Source: Aerobium sp039839275
GTDB lineage: Bacteria; Pseudomonadota; Alphaproteobacteria; Rhizobiales; Rhizobiaceae
Length of the DNA: 64,000 nt
Assembly: GCF_039839275.1 (NCBI RefSeq)
Contig: NZ_JBDOQP010000004.1
Coordinates: 248,001 to 312,000, forward strand
Reading direction: 5' to 3'
Below the pieces are notes generated by a model that saw nothing but the letters and a program-made list of their open reading frames with translations, was not told where the DNA came from and did no database searches. Shown piece after piece: positions 34,263 through 43,032 of this stretch. The translations under genes were made by a program, and so were the position numbers. How positions within the stretch are numbered: the first letter of the stretch is position 1; the number at the start of each line of letters is the position of its first letter.

Positions 34263-35623
34263 GTCGCTCCCCCGGTCATCTGGTAGCGCGGCTTGACCAT
34301 TGATCGTGGTGCGAGGAAGGAAGCGGTGTTGATGCGCGCCTGCAGATGGCTGCGGATGCCGCCGCCGCCGGCAGGGCCGGTGCAGTAGAGCGCGGCGACT
34401 TCGCGCAGCGCATACTCCGCTTGCGCCTTCTCACGGGCACTGACCGCCATGCGCATTCGCACGTCGGCCGGCGCGGGCCAGGCGAAGCCGTCGGGGGCGC
34501 GGTTATCGCCACCGAAGACGCTGAGCGCGCCGATGAAGTCAAATCGCCGCCGCAATGAGGGGAATTTCGCTGCGACCCGCTCCTCGACGATCGCCGCCGC
34601 CAACTGTGCGCGAGCCAGGGCATTGGGGCCGGCATAGGATATCTCCGCTTCTCCAAGCCAATCTCCGGACACGCCCACCGTGGCCTTCAGCAGTTCCGGC
34701 GCCGGCCTGCCCCGCGCACCGCGCACGCTGACGCGGTCCTGGCCCGACTGGGTCAGCGAAACGCCGGTGATGTCCAGCACGACATCCGGCGTCAGATAGT
34801 CGGAGGGATCGTGTATTTCGTAGAGAAGTTGTTCTTTCACCGTCCGCAGGTCGACCACGCCGCCGGTGCCTTCTGGCTTCGTGATGACGAAGCTGCCGTC
34901 CGCCTCCACTTCGGCGATCGGAAAGCCGACATTGGCGAGGTCCGGCACGTCCTTGAAGCCGGGATCGGCGAAATAGCCGCCGGTGACCTGGCTGCCGCAT
35001 TCCAGCAAATGGCCTGCCAGCGTGCCGGCTGCGATCAGATCCCAGTCATCCCAGCTCCAGTCGAAGTGGGCAACCAGGGGTCCCAGTGCCAAGGAAGGGT
35101 CGGCGACCCGGCCGGTCACCACCACCTGGGCACCGTGGCGGATGGCCTCCGCTATCTGACGTGCGCCGATATAGACGTTTGCCGAGATGATGTCGCTGGC
35201 GCAGTCGAGGGCATTGCTGTCCCCTTCCCAACGATCGAGCAGGGATAGATCGAGTCCGTCTCGGATGTCGTCGCCCTCGACGACGGCGACGCGCAGATCA
35301 TGCAGGCCTTGGTCACGGGCAATGTCGGCGATGAGCGCCGCCGCGGCTCGCGGATTCGCGACGCCGAAATTGCCGACGATGACGATCCCCGACCGAACGC
35401 AATCGGCAAGCACCGGACGCACGAGATCGGCAAGCAGGGGGTCATAGCCCAGCGCGGGGTCGGACCGGCGCGCCAGATGTCCCAGCGCGAGCGTCCTCTC
35501 GCCAATGGTCTCGAAAATCAGCGCACCGCCGCGGCCATGCGCGTGAATCTGCCGCACGACCGGCAACGCGGCGTCCACGCGATCGCCCGAAAATCCCGAT
35601 CCATTGCCGATCCGATACGTCAA
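34259..35623 (-). CDS. DUF1446 / AtuA-type acyclic terpene utilisation family protein
   Basis: A 454-residue cytoplasmic protein of the DUF1446 family, with YRIGNGSGFSGDRVDAA at the N-terminus and a conserved glycine-rich section (GRVADPSLALGPLVAHFDW, then GSQVTGGYFADPGF). The start is TTG at 35623, supported by GGGAGGG and by the position of the conserved N-terminus; the ATG further upstream would cross the operator. AtuA is required for citronellol/geraniol breakdown in Pseudomonas, but DUF1446 relatives occur widely beside organic acid transporters and their reaction is not known. Its small partner follows with a four-base overlap. Confidence 0.88.
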   Translation of the reverse strand: MTYRIGNGSGFSGDRVDAALPVVRQIHAHGRGGALIFETIGERTLALGHLARRSDPALGYDPLLADLVRPVLADCVRSGIVIVGNFGVANPRAAAALIADIARDQGLHDLRVAVVEGDDIRDGLDLSLLDRWEGDSNALDCASDIISANVYIGARQIAEAIRHGAQVVVTGRVADPSLALGPLVAHFDWSWDDWDLIAAGTLAGHLLECGSQVTGGYFADPGFKDVPDLANVGFPIAEVEADGSFVITKPEGTGGVVDLRTVKEQLLYEIHDPSDYLTPDVVLDITGVSLTQSGQDRVSVRGARGRPAPELLKATVGVSGDWLGEAEISYAGPNALARAQLAAAIVEERVAAKFPSLRRRFDFIGALSVFGGDNRAPDGFAWPAPADVRMRMAVSAREKAQAEYALREVAALYCTGPAGGGGIRSHLQARINTASFLAPRSMVKPRYQMTGGAT

Positions 35624-35657
35624 CGCCGCCCTCCCGCTTGAAACACTTATCGTAGGA

Positions 35658-35669
35658 ATTATCGATAAT
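35658..35669. promoter_or_regulatory. Probable GntR operator, perfect 12-bp palindrome
   Basis: ATTATCGATAAT is a perfect palindrome, and TTATCG is repeated 11 bp upstream. It lies in the 107-bp divergent gap between the DUF1446 operon and a GntR gene. Binding by that regulator is inferred from position. Confidence 0.55.
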
Positions 35670-35730
35670 GTCAACGATTGGATGAGCGCCCCGTTTGGCG
35701 CTATGGTCCAGCGATGCATTCGAGGCTCCC

Positions 35731-36426
35731 ATGACCGACCATTTCCTTTCCGAAGCCAGGCGTGATCCGGGCCGCTGGGAACAGGTTTTTCGCGATCTCC
35801 AGCGCGAGATCATTTTCGGCACGCTGCGCCCACGTGAGCGGCTGGTGGAGGATGAGGTCATAGCGCGCCTCGATGCGACCCGGCATGCGGTGCGGCGCGC
35901 CTTTGCGGAGCTGGAGCGGGTCGGCCTTGCCGTGCGTTTGCCCAACCGTGGCGTCCAGGTGCGAGACTACACGCTGACGGAGGTGGAGGAGCTTTACGAG
36001 ATAAGGGCGGTCCTGGAGGCGCAGGCGGCGCGGCGCATGCGGCTTCCGGCGCCAGACGACCTGGTCGCCGACCTACACGCGATTGCCCGCGCGCACGAGG
36101 ATGCATCCAGGCAGGAGCGCTATCTGGACATCTTCCTTCTCAACAATGAATTCCATGAGAAACTGTACGGCCATTGCGGCAACGCCCAGCTGGCGCAAGC
36201 GATAAAGTCCTATACGTTCGCCACGCATCCCATCCGCAGCCGCGGCTTTCCGGATGCAGAACTGCGCCGGCTCGCGGTCGAGGAACACTGGCGCATTCTC
36301 GACGCCCTGTCGCACGATGATGCGGAACACCTCGCCGAACTCTGCATCGCCCACATCCAGCGACCGAAAGAATATTACCTTGCCGCCAACAGCCTTCTTT
36401 CTGGCGTTGCGCGATCCAGTCCCTAG
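35731..36426 (+). CDS. GntR-family (FCD subfamily) transcriptional regulator
   Basis: A 231-residue regulator with winged helix-turn-helix (ERLVEDEVIARLDATRHAVRRAF) and an FCD domain (NNEFHEKLYGHCGN). The ATG at 35731 has GAGG upstream; the frame opens 12 codons earlier without a ribosome site. It is divergent from the AtuA-like/TAXI-TRAP operon, with a perfect palindrome between them, and so is the probable local regulator. Confidence 0.88.
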   Translation: MTDHFLSEARRDPGRWEQVFRDLQREIIFGTLRPRERLVEDEVIARLDATRHAVRRAFAELERVGLAVRLPNRGVQVRDYTLTEVEELYEIRAVLEAQAARRMRLPAPDDLVADLHAIARAHEDASRQERYLDIFLLNNEFHEKLYGHCGNAQLAQAIKSYTFATHPIRSRGFPDAELRRLAVEEHWRILDALSHDDAEHLAELCIAHIQRPKEYYLAANSLLSGVARSSP

Positions 36427-36795
36427 GCTTGTATGGCAACTACGCGGCCGCGCAGGGCGCGAAGATCCGGCCACGCAGCGACCGCCATCGCTGATGCAGA
36501 TCGATCTCCGAACAAGGCTTCACCGACATCGAGCCTATGCTGCCGTGACGTGCACGACTGCGCCCGCCCGGTTGACCGAAACAGCAGCCACACATGATGA
36601 GACGGTCATGTTGAGGAAGATGGTGGTGCGGGCACCGCATGTCGACATGCCCCCGGTCCTGCTCACCGACTTTTCGCAGTAGAAAAGCCGCGGCACGACC
36701 TATCGATATGTCGCACAAGCCCGCGAGCTTCTTCAGGTTGGTGTTCGGGGCCATCGCGCCACCGAAATTCTCGACTTCCCCAGTCAGATCGACGT
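36427..36795. other. Gap without recognisable gene
   Basis: The 369 bases between two convergent GntR genes hold only short frames on either strand. A minus-strand stretch around 36520-36700 has somewhat protein-like composition in two different frames, which could be the residue of a frameshifted, decayed gene, but I recognise no family. No terminator with a T tract is apparent. Confidence 0.4.
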
Positions 36796-37473
36796 TCAGG
36801 TGCCCCCCACCGGATCCCGCGAAAAGAACTTGTCGGGCAGTTCCATCATCGCCCGGCCGGACTCGGCGACATGCTCGCGCATCGCGCGCTCAGCCGCATC
36901 ACCGTCACCCGCGCTGATTGCCTCGACTATGCGGCAATGTCCTTTGTGCGAAGCATGCATGGTCCCGGGATTGACCAGCCGGCTGTAGATCAGCCGTGGC
37001 AACTGCGCATGCATCTGGCGCAGCACGCGCGACAGGTATTCGTTGCGCGCGCGTGTCAGGATAAGGTCGTGAAAGGCTGCGTTGACGGTGGTGAAGGCGC
37101 GTACGTCGGTGCTCTCCACCGCCGGCGCCATCTGGTCCAGCAGCCGGCGAAGCTCCGCTGCGATAGCCGGATGATCCTCAGCGGCGGCAACGGCGCGAGC
37201 CGCATGCCCTTCAAGCAATTGCCTGATCTCGTACATCTGCCCGAGTTCGCGGCGTGAGAGCCGATGAATGGTTGCGCCGCGGTGCAACTCGATATCCACG
37301 ATTCCTGCAGCGGACAGCCTGTGCAGCGTCTGACGGATCACGCCCCGGCTGACCTCGAACTCCTGGGCGAGACCCGCCTCGACCAGGCGCTGACCAGGCA
37401 CATAATCGCCGTCGCGGATGCGCGCCATGATCTCCTCGGCAATCCGGTCGGTCGCCCCCAGCGCGTTCGCCAT
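36796..37473 (-). CDS. GntR-family (FCD subfamily) transcriptional regulator
   Basis: A 225-residue regulator: winged helix-turn-helix (QRLVEAGLAQEFEVSRGVIRQ) followed by an FCD domain (NAAFHDLILTRARNEYLSRV). ATG at 37473 has GAGGG ten bases upstream, and the domain starts at the expected distance; the frame extends upstream only as an antisense shadow of the next operon. It is divergent from the isocitrate-lyase-family/aconitase-like/TctCBA operon, which it probably controls. Confidence 0.88.
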   Translation of the reverse strand: MANALGATDRIAEEIMARIRDGDYVPGQRLVEAGLAQEFEVSRGVIRQTLHRLSAAGIVDIELHRGATIHRLSRRELGQMYEIRQLLEGHAARAVAAAEDHPAIAAELRRLLDQMAPAVESTDVRAFTTVNAAFHDLILTRARNEYLSRVLRQMHAQLPRLIYSRLVNPGTMHASHKGHCRIVEAISAGDGDAAERAMREHVAESGRAMMELPDKFFSRDPVGGT

Positions 37474-37541
37474 GCGTGTGATTCCCTCTGAACCGTCGTG
37501 ACCTCCGCAGATAGGGCCTTGACACCTCACTTGGCAATCGC

Positions 37542-37555
37542 CTACGAAATCGTAG
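37542..37555. promoter_or_regulatory. Probable GntR operator, inverted repeat
   Basis: CTACGA-AA-TCGTAG has perfect 6-bp arms and a 2-bp spacer. It lies in the 108-bp gap between the divergent GntR gene and the tricarboxylate operon, about 30 bp before the first start codon of the latter. Confidence 0.55.
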
Positions 37556-37581
37556 TACAAAATGAGCGGACGAAATCTGAT

Positions 37582-38478
37582 ATGCGCCAAAAGCCCACTG
37601 CACAGCTTCGGAATTTGCTCCTGCAGAAGGCATTCTTCACCGCCCCGGGCGTCTATGACGCCTTTTCCGCATTGGTGGCCGAACGGGTGGGTTTTCCCGC
37701 CCTGTACATGACCGGCTACGGCACCGTGATGGCGCATCTTGGCCTGCCTGACGCCGGACTGGGCACCTATTCGGACTTCGTCGGGCGGCTTTCGGCGATC
37801 GTCGATCGCACGAACGTGCCCGTCATTGCCGACGCAGACACGGGTTTTGGCGGGCTCGTCAATCTGCGCCAGACCGTTCGGGGCTACGAGAAGGCTGGCG
37901 CTTCGGCGATCCAGATCGAAGATCAGGAATTCCCAAAGCGTTGTGGTCATACCGAAGGCAAACGCGTCATACCTGCCGAGGACATGGTGCTGAAAATTCG
38001 CGTGGCTCTGGATACGCGGATCGACGACGATTTTTGCATCATCGCGCGCACCGATGCGCGCAACGTGCTCGGGCTCGACGAAGCCCTGCGCCGGGCCACC
38101 CTTTATGCTGAGGCGGGAGCCGACATCATCTTCGTCGAGGCACCAGAGTCGGAGGCCGAGATGGCACGGATTGCCGCCGAGATCGATGCCCCTCTCGTCG
38201 CCAACATGACGGCCAAGGGATCCCGCACCCCGGAGATCGCCGCCGAAAAGCTGGAGGCGATGGGTTATGCCCTGGCAATCCATCCGGGCCTTGCAATGCT
38301 GTCGGCGGCCGCCGCGATGCAGCAGGCGCTGGAACATCTCAAAACCCATCGCAGCACGGTTTCGTTGGACATGCCGATGTTCAGCCTGGAGGAAATGCAC
38401 GAACTGGTCGGCTTTCCCGAGATCTGGGCGTTCGAAAAGCGTTGGGGCGACGAGGCCCCCGAAATGCCACGGCGATGA
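37582..38478 (+). CDS. Isocitrate lyase/PEP mutase superfamily C-C lyase (PrpB / dimethylmalate lyase-like)
   Basis: A 298-residue TIM-barrel lyase. The family signature K119-R-C-G-H123 is present with catalytic Cys121, and the metal-binding acids are in IADADTGFG (D84, D86). This combination is that of true lyases such as 2-methylisocitrate lyase and 2,3-dimethylmalate lyase, which release pyruvate or glyoxylate-type products, rather than of the phosphonate mutases. ATG at 37582 gives the normal family start (LRNLLLQKAFFTAPGVYDAF). It overlaps the LeuC-like gene by four bases, so the lyase probably cleaves the product of the following dehydratase/hydratase. Confidence 0.88.
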   Translation: MRQKPTAQLRNLLLQKAFFTAPGVYDAFSALVAERVGFPALYMTGYGTVMAHLGLPDAGLGTYSDFVGRLSAIVDRTNVPVIADADTGFGGLVNLRQTVRGYEKAGASAIQIEDQEFPKRCGHTEGKRVIPAEDMVLKIRVALDTRIDDDFCIIARTDARNVLGLDEALRRATLYAEAGADIIFVEAPESEAEMARIAAEIDAPLVANMTAKGSRTPEIAAEKLEAMGYALAIHPGLAMLSAAAAMQQALEHLKTHRSTVSLDMPMFSLEEMHELVGFPEIWAFEKRWGDEAPEMPRR

Positions 38479-39887
38479 ACCAACCGCGCACCACCTTCGA
38501 CAAGATATGGGACAGCCATGTCGTCACCCGGCTGTCGGACGGCGAAGAACTGATCTTCATCGACCGGCTCCTGCTTCATGACCTGACTTTGAAGATCGTC
38601 CTGCCCGATCTCGAGGCGCGAGGTCACTCTGTCATGCTGCCGTCGCAGGCTGCGGCGACCGCTGATCATGTCGTCTCGTCGGCTCCGGGGCGCGAAATGC
38701 TGAGCGACAGCCGTACTGTTGATTTCGTGCACCGCGGTCGCGATCTCGCCATGCGCCACGGCATCCGCTTCTTTGATGTCGGAGACCCTCGGCAAGGCAT
38801 CGTCCACGTCATTGCGCCGGAACTGGGCCTGACGCTTCCCGGCTCGACGATCACATGCACGGACAGCCACACATGCACGCAAGGTGCTTTCGGCGCCCTC
38901 GCATGGGGCATTGGCACGACCGATGCAGCGCATGTCCTGGCGACGCAGACGATGGTTCAGCGTCGCCCTGCGCGCATGAAGGTAGTGCTTTCGGGTACCC
39001 CGCAGCCGGGGGTCGGCGCCAAGGACGTCATCCTCGCGCTGATCGGCCGTTACGGCGCTTCTGCAGGCGCCGGCCATGTGCTGGAGTTCATGGGTTCGTA
39101 CGTGGACGCGACCACCATGGAAGAGCGGATGACGCTCTGCAACATGGCCATCGAGTTCGGCGCACGGTTCGGTCTGATCGCTCCGGACGCCCGCACGATC
39201 GACTATCTTGCCGGACGCGAGTTTGCGCCCGGTGGCGCCGATTGGGATCGCGCTGCCCGTCTCTGGCTGGACCTGCGCGGTGATGACGATGCCCAATTCG
39301 ACCGGGAACTTGAACTCGACATTACGGGCCTGCAGCCCCAGGTGACATTCGGGACCGGGCTCGACCATGTTGCCGGCATCGATGAACCGGTGCCGGCTCC
39401 TTCCTCGCTGCCGGACGCGGGTCGCCGCGACCGCCTTCGCGAAGCCCTGACCTACATGGATGTCGAACCGGGGCGTCCCCTGGAGGGCCTTGCTGTCGAC
39501 TGGGCGTTCATCGGATCCTGCGCAAACAGCCGCTTGAGCGACCTGCGGGACGCGGCTGCCATCGTGCGCGGCGGGCGTGTCGCCGATGGCGTGCGGGCCT
39601 GGGTGGTTCCCGGCTCCACCAGCGTCAAGCGAGCCGCCGAGGCCGAGGGACTGGACAAGGTCTTCCTTGCGGCCGGATGGGAATGGCGTGAGTCCGGATG
39701 CTCGTTATGTTGCGCCATCAATGGCGAGGTGGTGCCGTCGGGCCAGCGCTGCATCTCGACGAGCAATCGCAATTTCGTCGGCCGGCAGGGTGCGGGTGCC
39801 CGCACCCATGTCGCCAGTCCGGCCATGGTGGCAGCATCCGCGCTGGCAGGCAGCATCGCCGATCCGCGCAAGGCGCTGGCGCGATGA
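38475..39887 (+). CDS. Aconitase-superfamily hydro-lyase large subunit (LeuC/DmdA-like)
   Basis: A 470-residue [4Fe-4S] hydro-lyase subunit of the 3-isopropylmalate/2,3-dimethylmalate dehydratase group. Cluster ligands are C349 (FIGSCANSR) and C409 and C412 (SGCSLC); an extra Cys413 follows directly, where leucine or alanine is more usual. The active-site TCTDSHTCTQGAFGALAWGIG is intact. Overlaps of four bases on both sides couple it to the lyase and to the small subunit. As no other leucine-pathway gene is present, it is more likely catabolic, acting on a citrate-, malate- or citramalate-like acid. Confidence 0.9.
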   Translation: MNQPRTTFDKIWDSHVVTRLSDGEELIFIDRLLLHDLTLKIVLPDLEARGHSVMLPSQAAATADHVVSSAPGREMLSDSRTVDFVHRGRDLAMRHGIRFFDVGDPRQGIVHVIAPELGLTLPGSTITCTDSHTCTQGAFGALAWGIGTTDAAHVLATQTMVQRRPARMKVVLSGTPQPGVGAKDVILALIGRYGASAGAGHVLEFMGSYVDATTMEERMTLCNMAIEFGARFGLIAPDARTIDYLAGREFAPGGADWDRAARLWLDLRGDDDAQFDRELELDITGLQPQVTFGTGLDHVAGIDEPVPAPSSLPDAGRRDRLREALTYMDVEPGRPLEGLAVDWAFIGSCANSRLSDLRDAAAIVRGGRVADGVRAWVVPGSTSVKRAAEAEGLDKVFLAAGWEWRESGCSLCCAINGEVVPSGQRCISTSNRNFVGRQGAGARTHVASPAMVAASALAGSIADPRKALAR

Positions 39888-40543
39888 GGGCCTTCACGGC
39901 TCATGAGGGCATCGCCGCCCCGCTCCGTCTCGACGATGTGAACACGGACGTCATCATTCCCACCAACCGGGCGATTCATGTTGCCAAGGGATCTCTTGGC
40001 CGCTTTGCTTTCGAGCCGCTACGCTATGACGAAGGCGGCCGAGAGCGAGCCGACTTCGTGCTGAACCAGTACCGCTATGCGGGCGCATCGATCCTCGTCG
40101 CCGGTGCGAATTTCGGCTGCGGGAGCTCGCGCGAAATGGCCGCGTGGGCGCTTGATGACGCCGGCATTCGCTGCGTGATCGCGCCAAGCTTCGGCGACAT
40201 CTTCTTCCAGAACTGCTGCAAGATAGGGCTGCTCGCGCTCACCTTGCCCGATGATACGGTCGAGAACGTGTGGGATGAGCTGGCAAGGGCCGCGACCCCG
40301 CGAATGAGCGTCGATCTTTCCGCGCTCCGCGTCACGGCGCCCGAAGGCACGAGATACACCTTCGGCTTCGACGAAGGTCGCAGGGACGCGCTTCTCCATG
40401 GCCTGGACGACATCGGGCAAACGCTTCGGCATGCAGATGCGATTGCGCGCTTCGTGACAACTGACCGCTATGCACGCCCGTGGAACTACCTGCCCGCGCC
40501 TGGGCCCGCATCGCATATTCATTCGGAGAAAACAGACACATGA
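39884..40543 (+). CDS. Aconitase-superfamily hydro-lyase small subunit (LeuD/DmdB-like)
   Basis: A 219-residue swivelling subunit. The motifs DDVNTDVIIPTNRAI and GANFGCGSSREMAAWAL are those that close the active site of LeuCD-type enzymes, and APSFGDIFFQNCCKIGLL follows. The ATG overlaps the large-subunit stop (ATGA). Residues after TNR (AIHVAKG) differ from the usual isopropylmalate isomerase sequence, which supports a different substrate. Confidence 0.9.
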   Translation: MRAFTAHEGIAAPLRLDDVNTDVIIPTNRAIHVAKGSLGRFAFEPLRYDEGGRERADFVLNQYRYAGASILVAGANFGCGSSREMAAWALDDAGIRCVIAPSFGDIFFQNCCKIGLLALTLPDDTVENVWDELARAATPRMSVDLSALRVTAPEGTRYTFGFDEGRRDALLHGLDDIGQTLRHADAIARFVTTDRYARPWNYLPAPGPASHIHSEKTDT

Positions 40544-41973
40544 ATGCATCGCCTCCGCTTCGCCTCCCGACGGATCCCGCTGGCGCGACGGGTCAGTTGG
40601 CCCAGTGGCTGGCCGATCTCGATCTTGCAGACCTGCCGGATCAGGCACTGACGCGGGCGAAACACCTGATACTCGACGGGGTCGCATGCGCTCTGGTCGG
40701 CGCTCAGCTTCCCTGGTCGCGGCTGGCAACGGAGGCGATCACCAAGCTTGAAGGCGAAGGCAGCGGCAGCCTGATCGGGTGGGGCCGCAAACTTCCACCA
40801 ACGTCCGCGGCGCTCCTCAACGGCGCCTACATCCAGGCGTTCGAACTGGACGACTATCACTTCCTGGCACCGATCCACAGCAATGCCGTGGTTCTGCCGG
40901 CGCTATTCGCGGCTGCCCAGCAGAAAGACGGGGTCACCGGCGCCGAGCTGCTTCGCGGCGCGATCGCGGGCTACGAAGTCGGGCCCCGCGTGGGCATGGC
41001 GTTGCATGGGCTTCAGATGCTGTCGCGGGGTTGGCACTCCGGCGCGGTGTTCGGCACCCATGCCGCCGCGGCGGCGGCGGGTATCGTCTACCGGCTCGAC
41101 GCAGCAGGCTTCGAGGATGCGCTCGGCATGGCCGGCACGCAGTCCGGTGGCCTGATGGCCGCGCAGTTCGAGGCGATGGTCAAGCGCATGCACCATGGCT
41201 TCAGCTCCCGCAACGGCCTCTATGCCGCTGCGCTGGCGGCTTCGGGCTACACCGGCATCAAGCGCGTGTTCGAACGTGACTATGGCGGTTTCCTGTCGAC
41301 ATTCGGAGAAGGACATTCACCGGATGCCAGCAAGATTACCGAGGGGCTGGGCAGCGTGTGGGAGTGCGCGCGGATTTCGGTCAAGCCCTACGCCGCCATG
41401 ACCGGCCATCACGCCGCCATCCAGGGAATCCTGGAACTGCGCGAACAACACGGATTTCGTGCGGATCACGTCGAAAAACTGGACATCTATCTCGGTCACG
41501 CCGCCTTTCATCATGGCTGGTGGGATGCCAAGCGCCCGCTTACCGCGACCGGTGCGCAGATGTTCATCGGCTACTCGGCCGCCGTGGCGGTTCTCGACGG
41601 CGCGGCGATGATGGCGCAATACACGCCCTCCCGCATCGACAGCGACGACGTCTGGGAGATGATCAGCCGCATCGAGGCTCATCATGATGCCTCCGTCGAC
41701 AGCAAGCCGCGGCAAGAGCAACTTGCGACCCGCCTGGAGATCAAGCTGCGCGACGGTGCGGTGCTGCGCGCCGAGATACCGGAACCGCCGGGCTTTCACA
41801 GCAATCCGATGCCGAACGAGGCGGTGGTGGCCAAATTTCACGCACTCACGGGCGGTCTCATCGAGGAAGGCCGGAGGAAAGCGATCGCGCAGATGATCCT
41901 CGATCTTGAGTCGCTCGATGATGCCGGAGCGCTGCTCGACCTTCTGGAAAGGCCAGCCCACGCACTTTTCTAA
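40540..41973 (+). CDS. MmgE/PrpD family protein (2-methylcitrate dehydratase-like)
   Basis: A 477-residue member of the MmgE/PrpD fold. The N-terminal helical domain opens with RAKHLILDGVACALVGAQ, the central ELDDYHFLAPIHSNAVVLPA carries the conserved histidine region, and KPYAAMTGHHAAIQ lies in the second half. PrpD dehydrates 2-methylcitrate; many relatives have other, mostly unproven, dehydratase or isomerase roles on citrate-like acids. The ATG overlaps the small-subunit stop (ATGA), so the lyase, the dehydratase pair and this protein are coupled. It precedes the tripartite transporter by 54 bases. Confidence 0.9.
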   Translation: MNASPPLRLPTDPAGATGQLAQWLADLDLADLPDQALTRAKHLILDGVACALVGAQLPWSRLATEAITKLEGEGSGSLIGWGRKLPPTSAALLNGAYIQAFELDDYHFLAPIHSNAVVLPALFAAAQQKDGVTGAELLRGAIAGYEVGPRVGMALHGLQMLSRGWHSGAVFGTHAAAAAAGIVYRLDAAGFEDALGMAGTQSGGLMAAQFEAMVKRMHHGFSSRNGLYAAALAASGYTGIKRVFERDYGGFLSTFGEGHSPDASKITEGLGSVWECARISVKPYAAMTGHHAAIQGILELREQHGFRADHVEKLDIYLGHAAFHHGWWDAKRPLTATGAQMFIGYSAAVAVLDGAAMMAQYTPSRIDSDDVWEMISRIEAHHDASVDSKPRQEQLATRLEIKLRDGAVLRAEIPEPPGFHSNPMPNEAVVAKFHALTGGLIEEGRRKAIAQMILDLESLDDAGALLDLLERPAHALF

Positions 41974-42027
41974 GACTGCCCGAGCCTGAGGGCCGGGACT
42001 GCTTCGTCACAATAAAGGGAGGAAATC

Positions 42028-43008
42028 ATGCTTGGAAAAATGTTCATAGGCGTCGCCGCGGCGGCCAGTGTGCTGGCGGCAGGACTGCCGGCCACCGCTC
42101 AGGAATGGCCCTCGCAACCGATTCGGATCGTGGTTGGAACCGGCCCTGGTGGAAGCTTCGACCGGCTTGCCCGTGCGATGGCCGAACCACTCGCGGAGCA
42201 GCTCGGCCAACCCGTGGTGGTGGAAAACAGGCCGGGCGCCGCCACTCATATCGGCCATGTCTACTTCCTGCAGCAGCCGGCCGACGGCCACACGCTCATG
42301 GTCACGGCCCCAAACGTCGTGGCGACCAATATTCTCAGCGACGTTGCCGACTACGGCCTGGAGGACTTTGCCTACATCAACCTTCAGTGGTCCGACTACG
42401 ATCTGGTCTTCGCCAGCAAGGACAGCGGCATCGAGGACATGGAGGGTCTGGTCACGCGTCTGCGCGATGAGAGCGAGAACCTCAGCGTCGCTGTCATTGC
42501 AAACAGTTCCGGGCACCAGACACTCCTTCTCCTGCTTGAGCGGCTTGGCGTCGACGCGGATAGGCTGCGCATCGTCACCTATGACGATGGTAACGAGTTG
42601 CGAACCGCATTGGCGGGCGGCCAGATGGATTTCGCCATCACCGCGGGTGACAGCACGATCTCGATCCAGGACATGATCACTCCGCTCGCGGTCGCGCGAC
42701 GCGAAGCGCATCCCGCTTGGGACGTTCCCACGCTGAACCAGGCACTTGAAGGCACAGGCATCACGGTCGCGGTAATCGATGGCACCCTGCGCAGTTTTGC
42801 CGCCCATGCCAGCCTGCCGGAAGAGTATCCGGAGCGCTGGGAACGCATCGTTTCAGCTTTCGAGACCATTCTTGCAGATCCCGAGCATCAGAAGGAAATC
42901 TCCTCACAGGGCATAGGGATCGACTGGATGGGGCCGGAGAAATCCACCTCGATTGCGAACGAGGCCTTCGAAACGACGGCCGAGTTCCAGTACCTGATGG
43001 AACAGTAG
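42028..43008 (+). CDS. tctC: Tripartite tricarboxylate transporter substrate-binding protein (TctC/Bug)
   Basis: A 326-residue periplasmic Bug-family protein. The signal peptide is MLGKMFIGVAAAASVLAAGL with cleavage near ATAQE. The motifs are WPSQPIRIVVGTGPGGSFD near the start and VVENRPGAATHIGHVYFLQQ, which binds carboxylates in the cleft. AAAGGGAGG lies upstream of the ATG. It begins the transporter part of the operon. The known ligands of the family are citrate, other di/tricarboxylates and some aromatics. Confidence 0.93.
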   Translation: MLGKMFIGVAAAASVLAAGLPATAQEWPSQPIRIVVGTGPGGSFDRLARAMAEPLAEQLGQPVVVENRPGAATHIGHVYFLQQPADGHTLMVTAPNVVATNILSDVADYGLEDFAYINLQWSDYDLVFASKDSGIEDMEGLVTRLRDESENLSVAVIANSSGHQTLLLLLERLGVDADRLRIVTYDDGNELRTALAGGQMDFAITAGDSTISIQDMITPLAVARREAHPAWDVPTLNQALEGTGITVAVIDGTLRSFAAHASLPEEYPERWERIVSAFETILADPEHQKEISSQGIGIDWMGPEKSTSIANEAFETTAEFQYLMEQ

Positions 43009-43032
43009 CACTTCTGGAGGAGGGGCCCGGAG

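Noticed and set aside
36440..36754. Possible small gene between two convergent GntR genes
   Set aside because: Protein-like stretches fall in different frames, no ribosome site or family can be seen, and the start lies in mid-frame. Described only as a gap.
37582..40543. Leucine biosynthesis operon
   Set aside because: LeuC- and LeuD-like subunits are present, but LeuA and LeuB are not. The coupled genes are a C-C lyase, a PrpD-like protein and an importer, so a catabolic role fits better.
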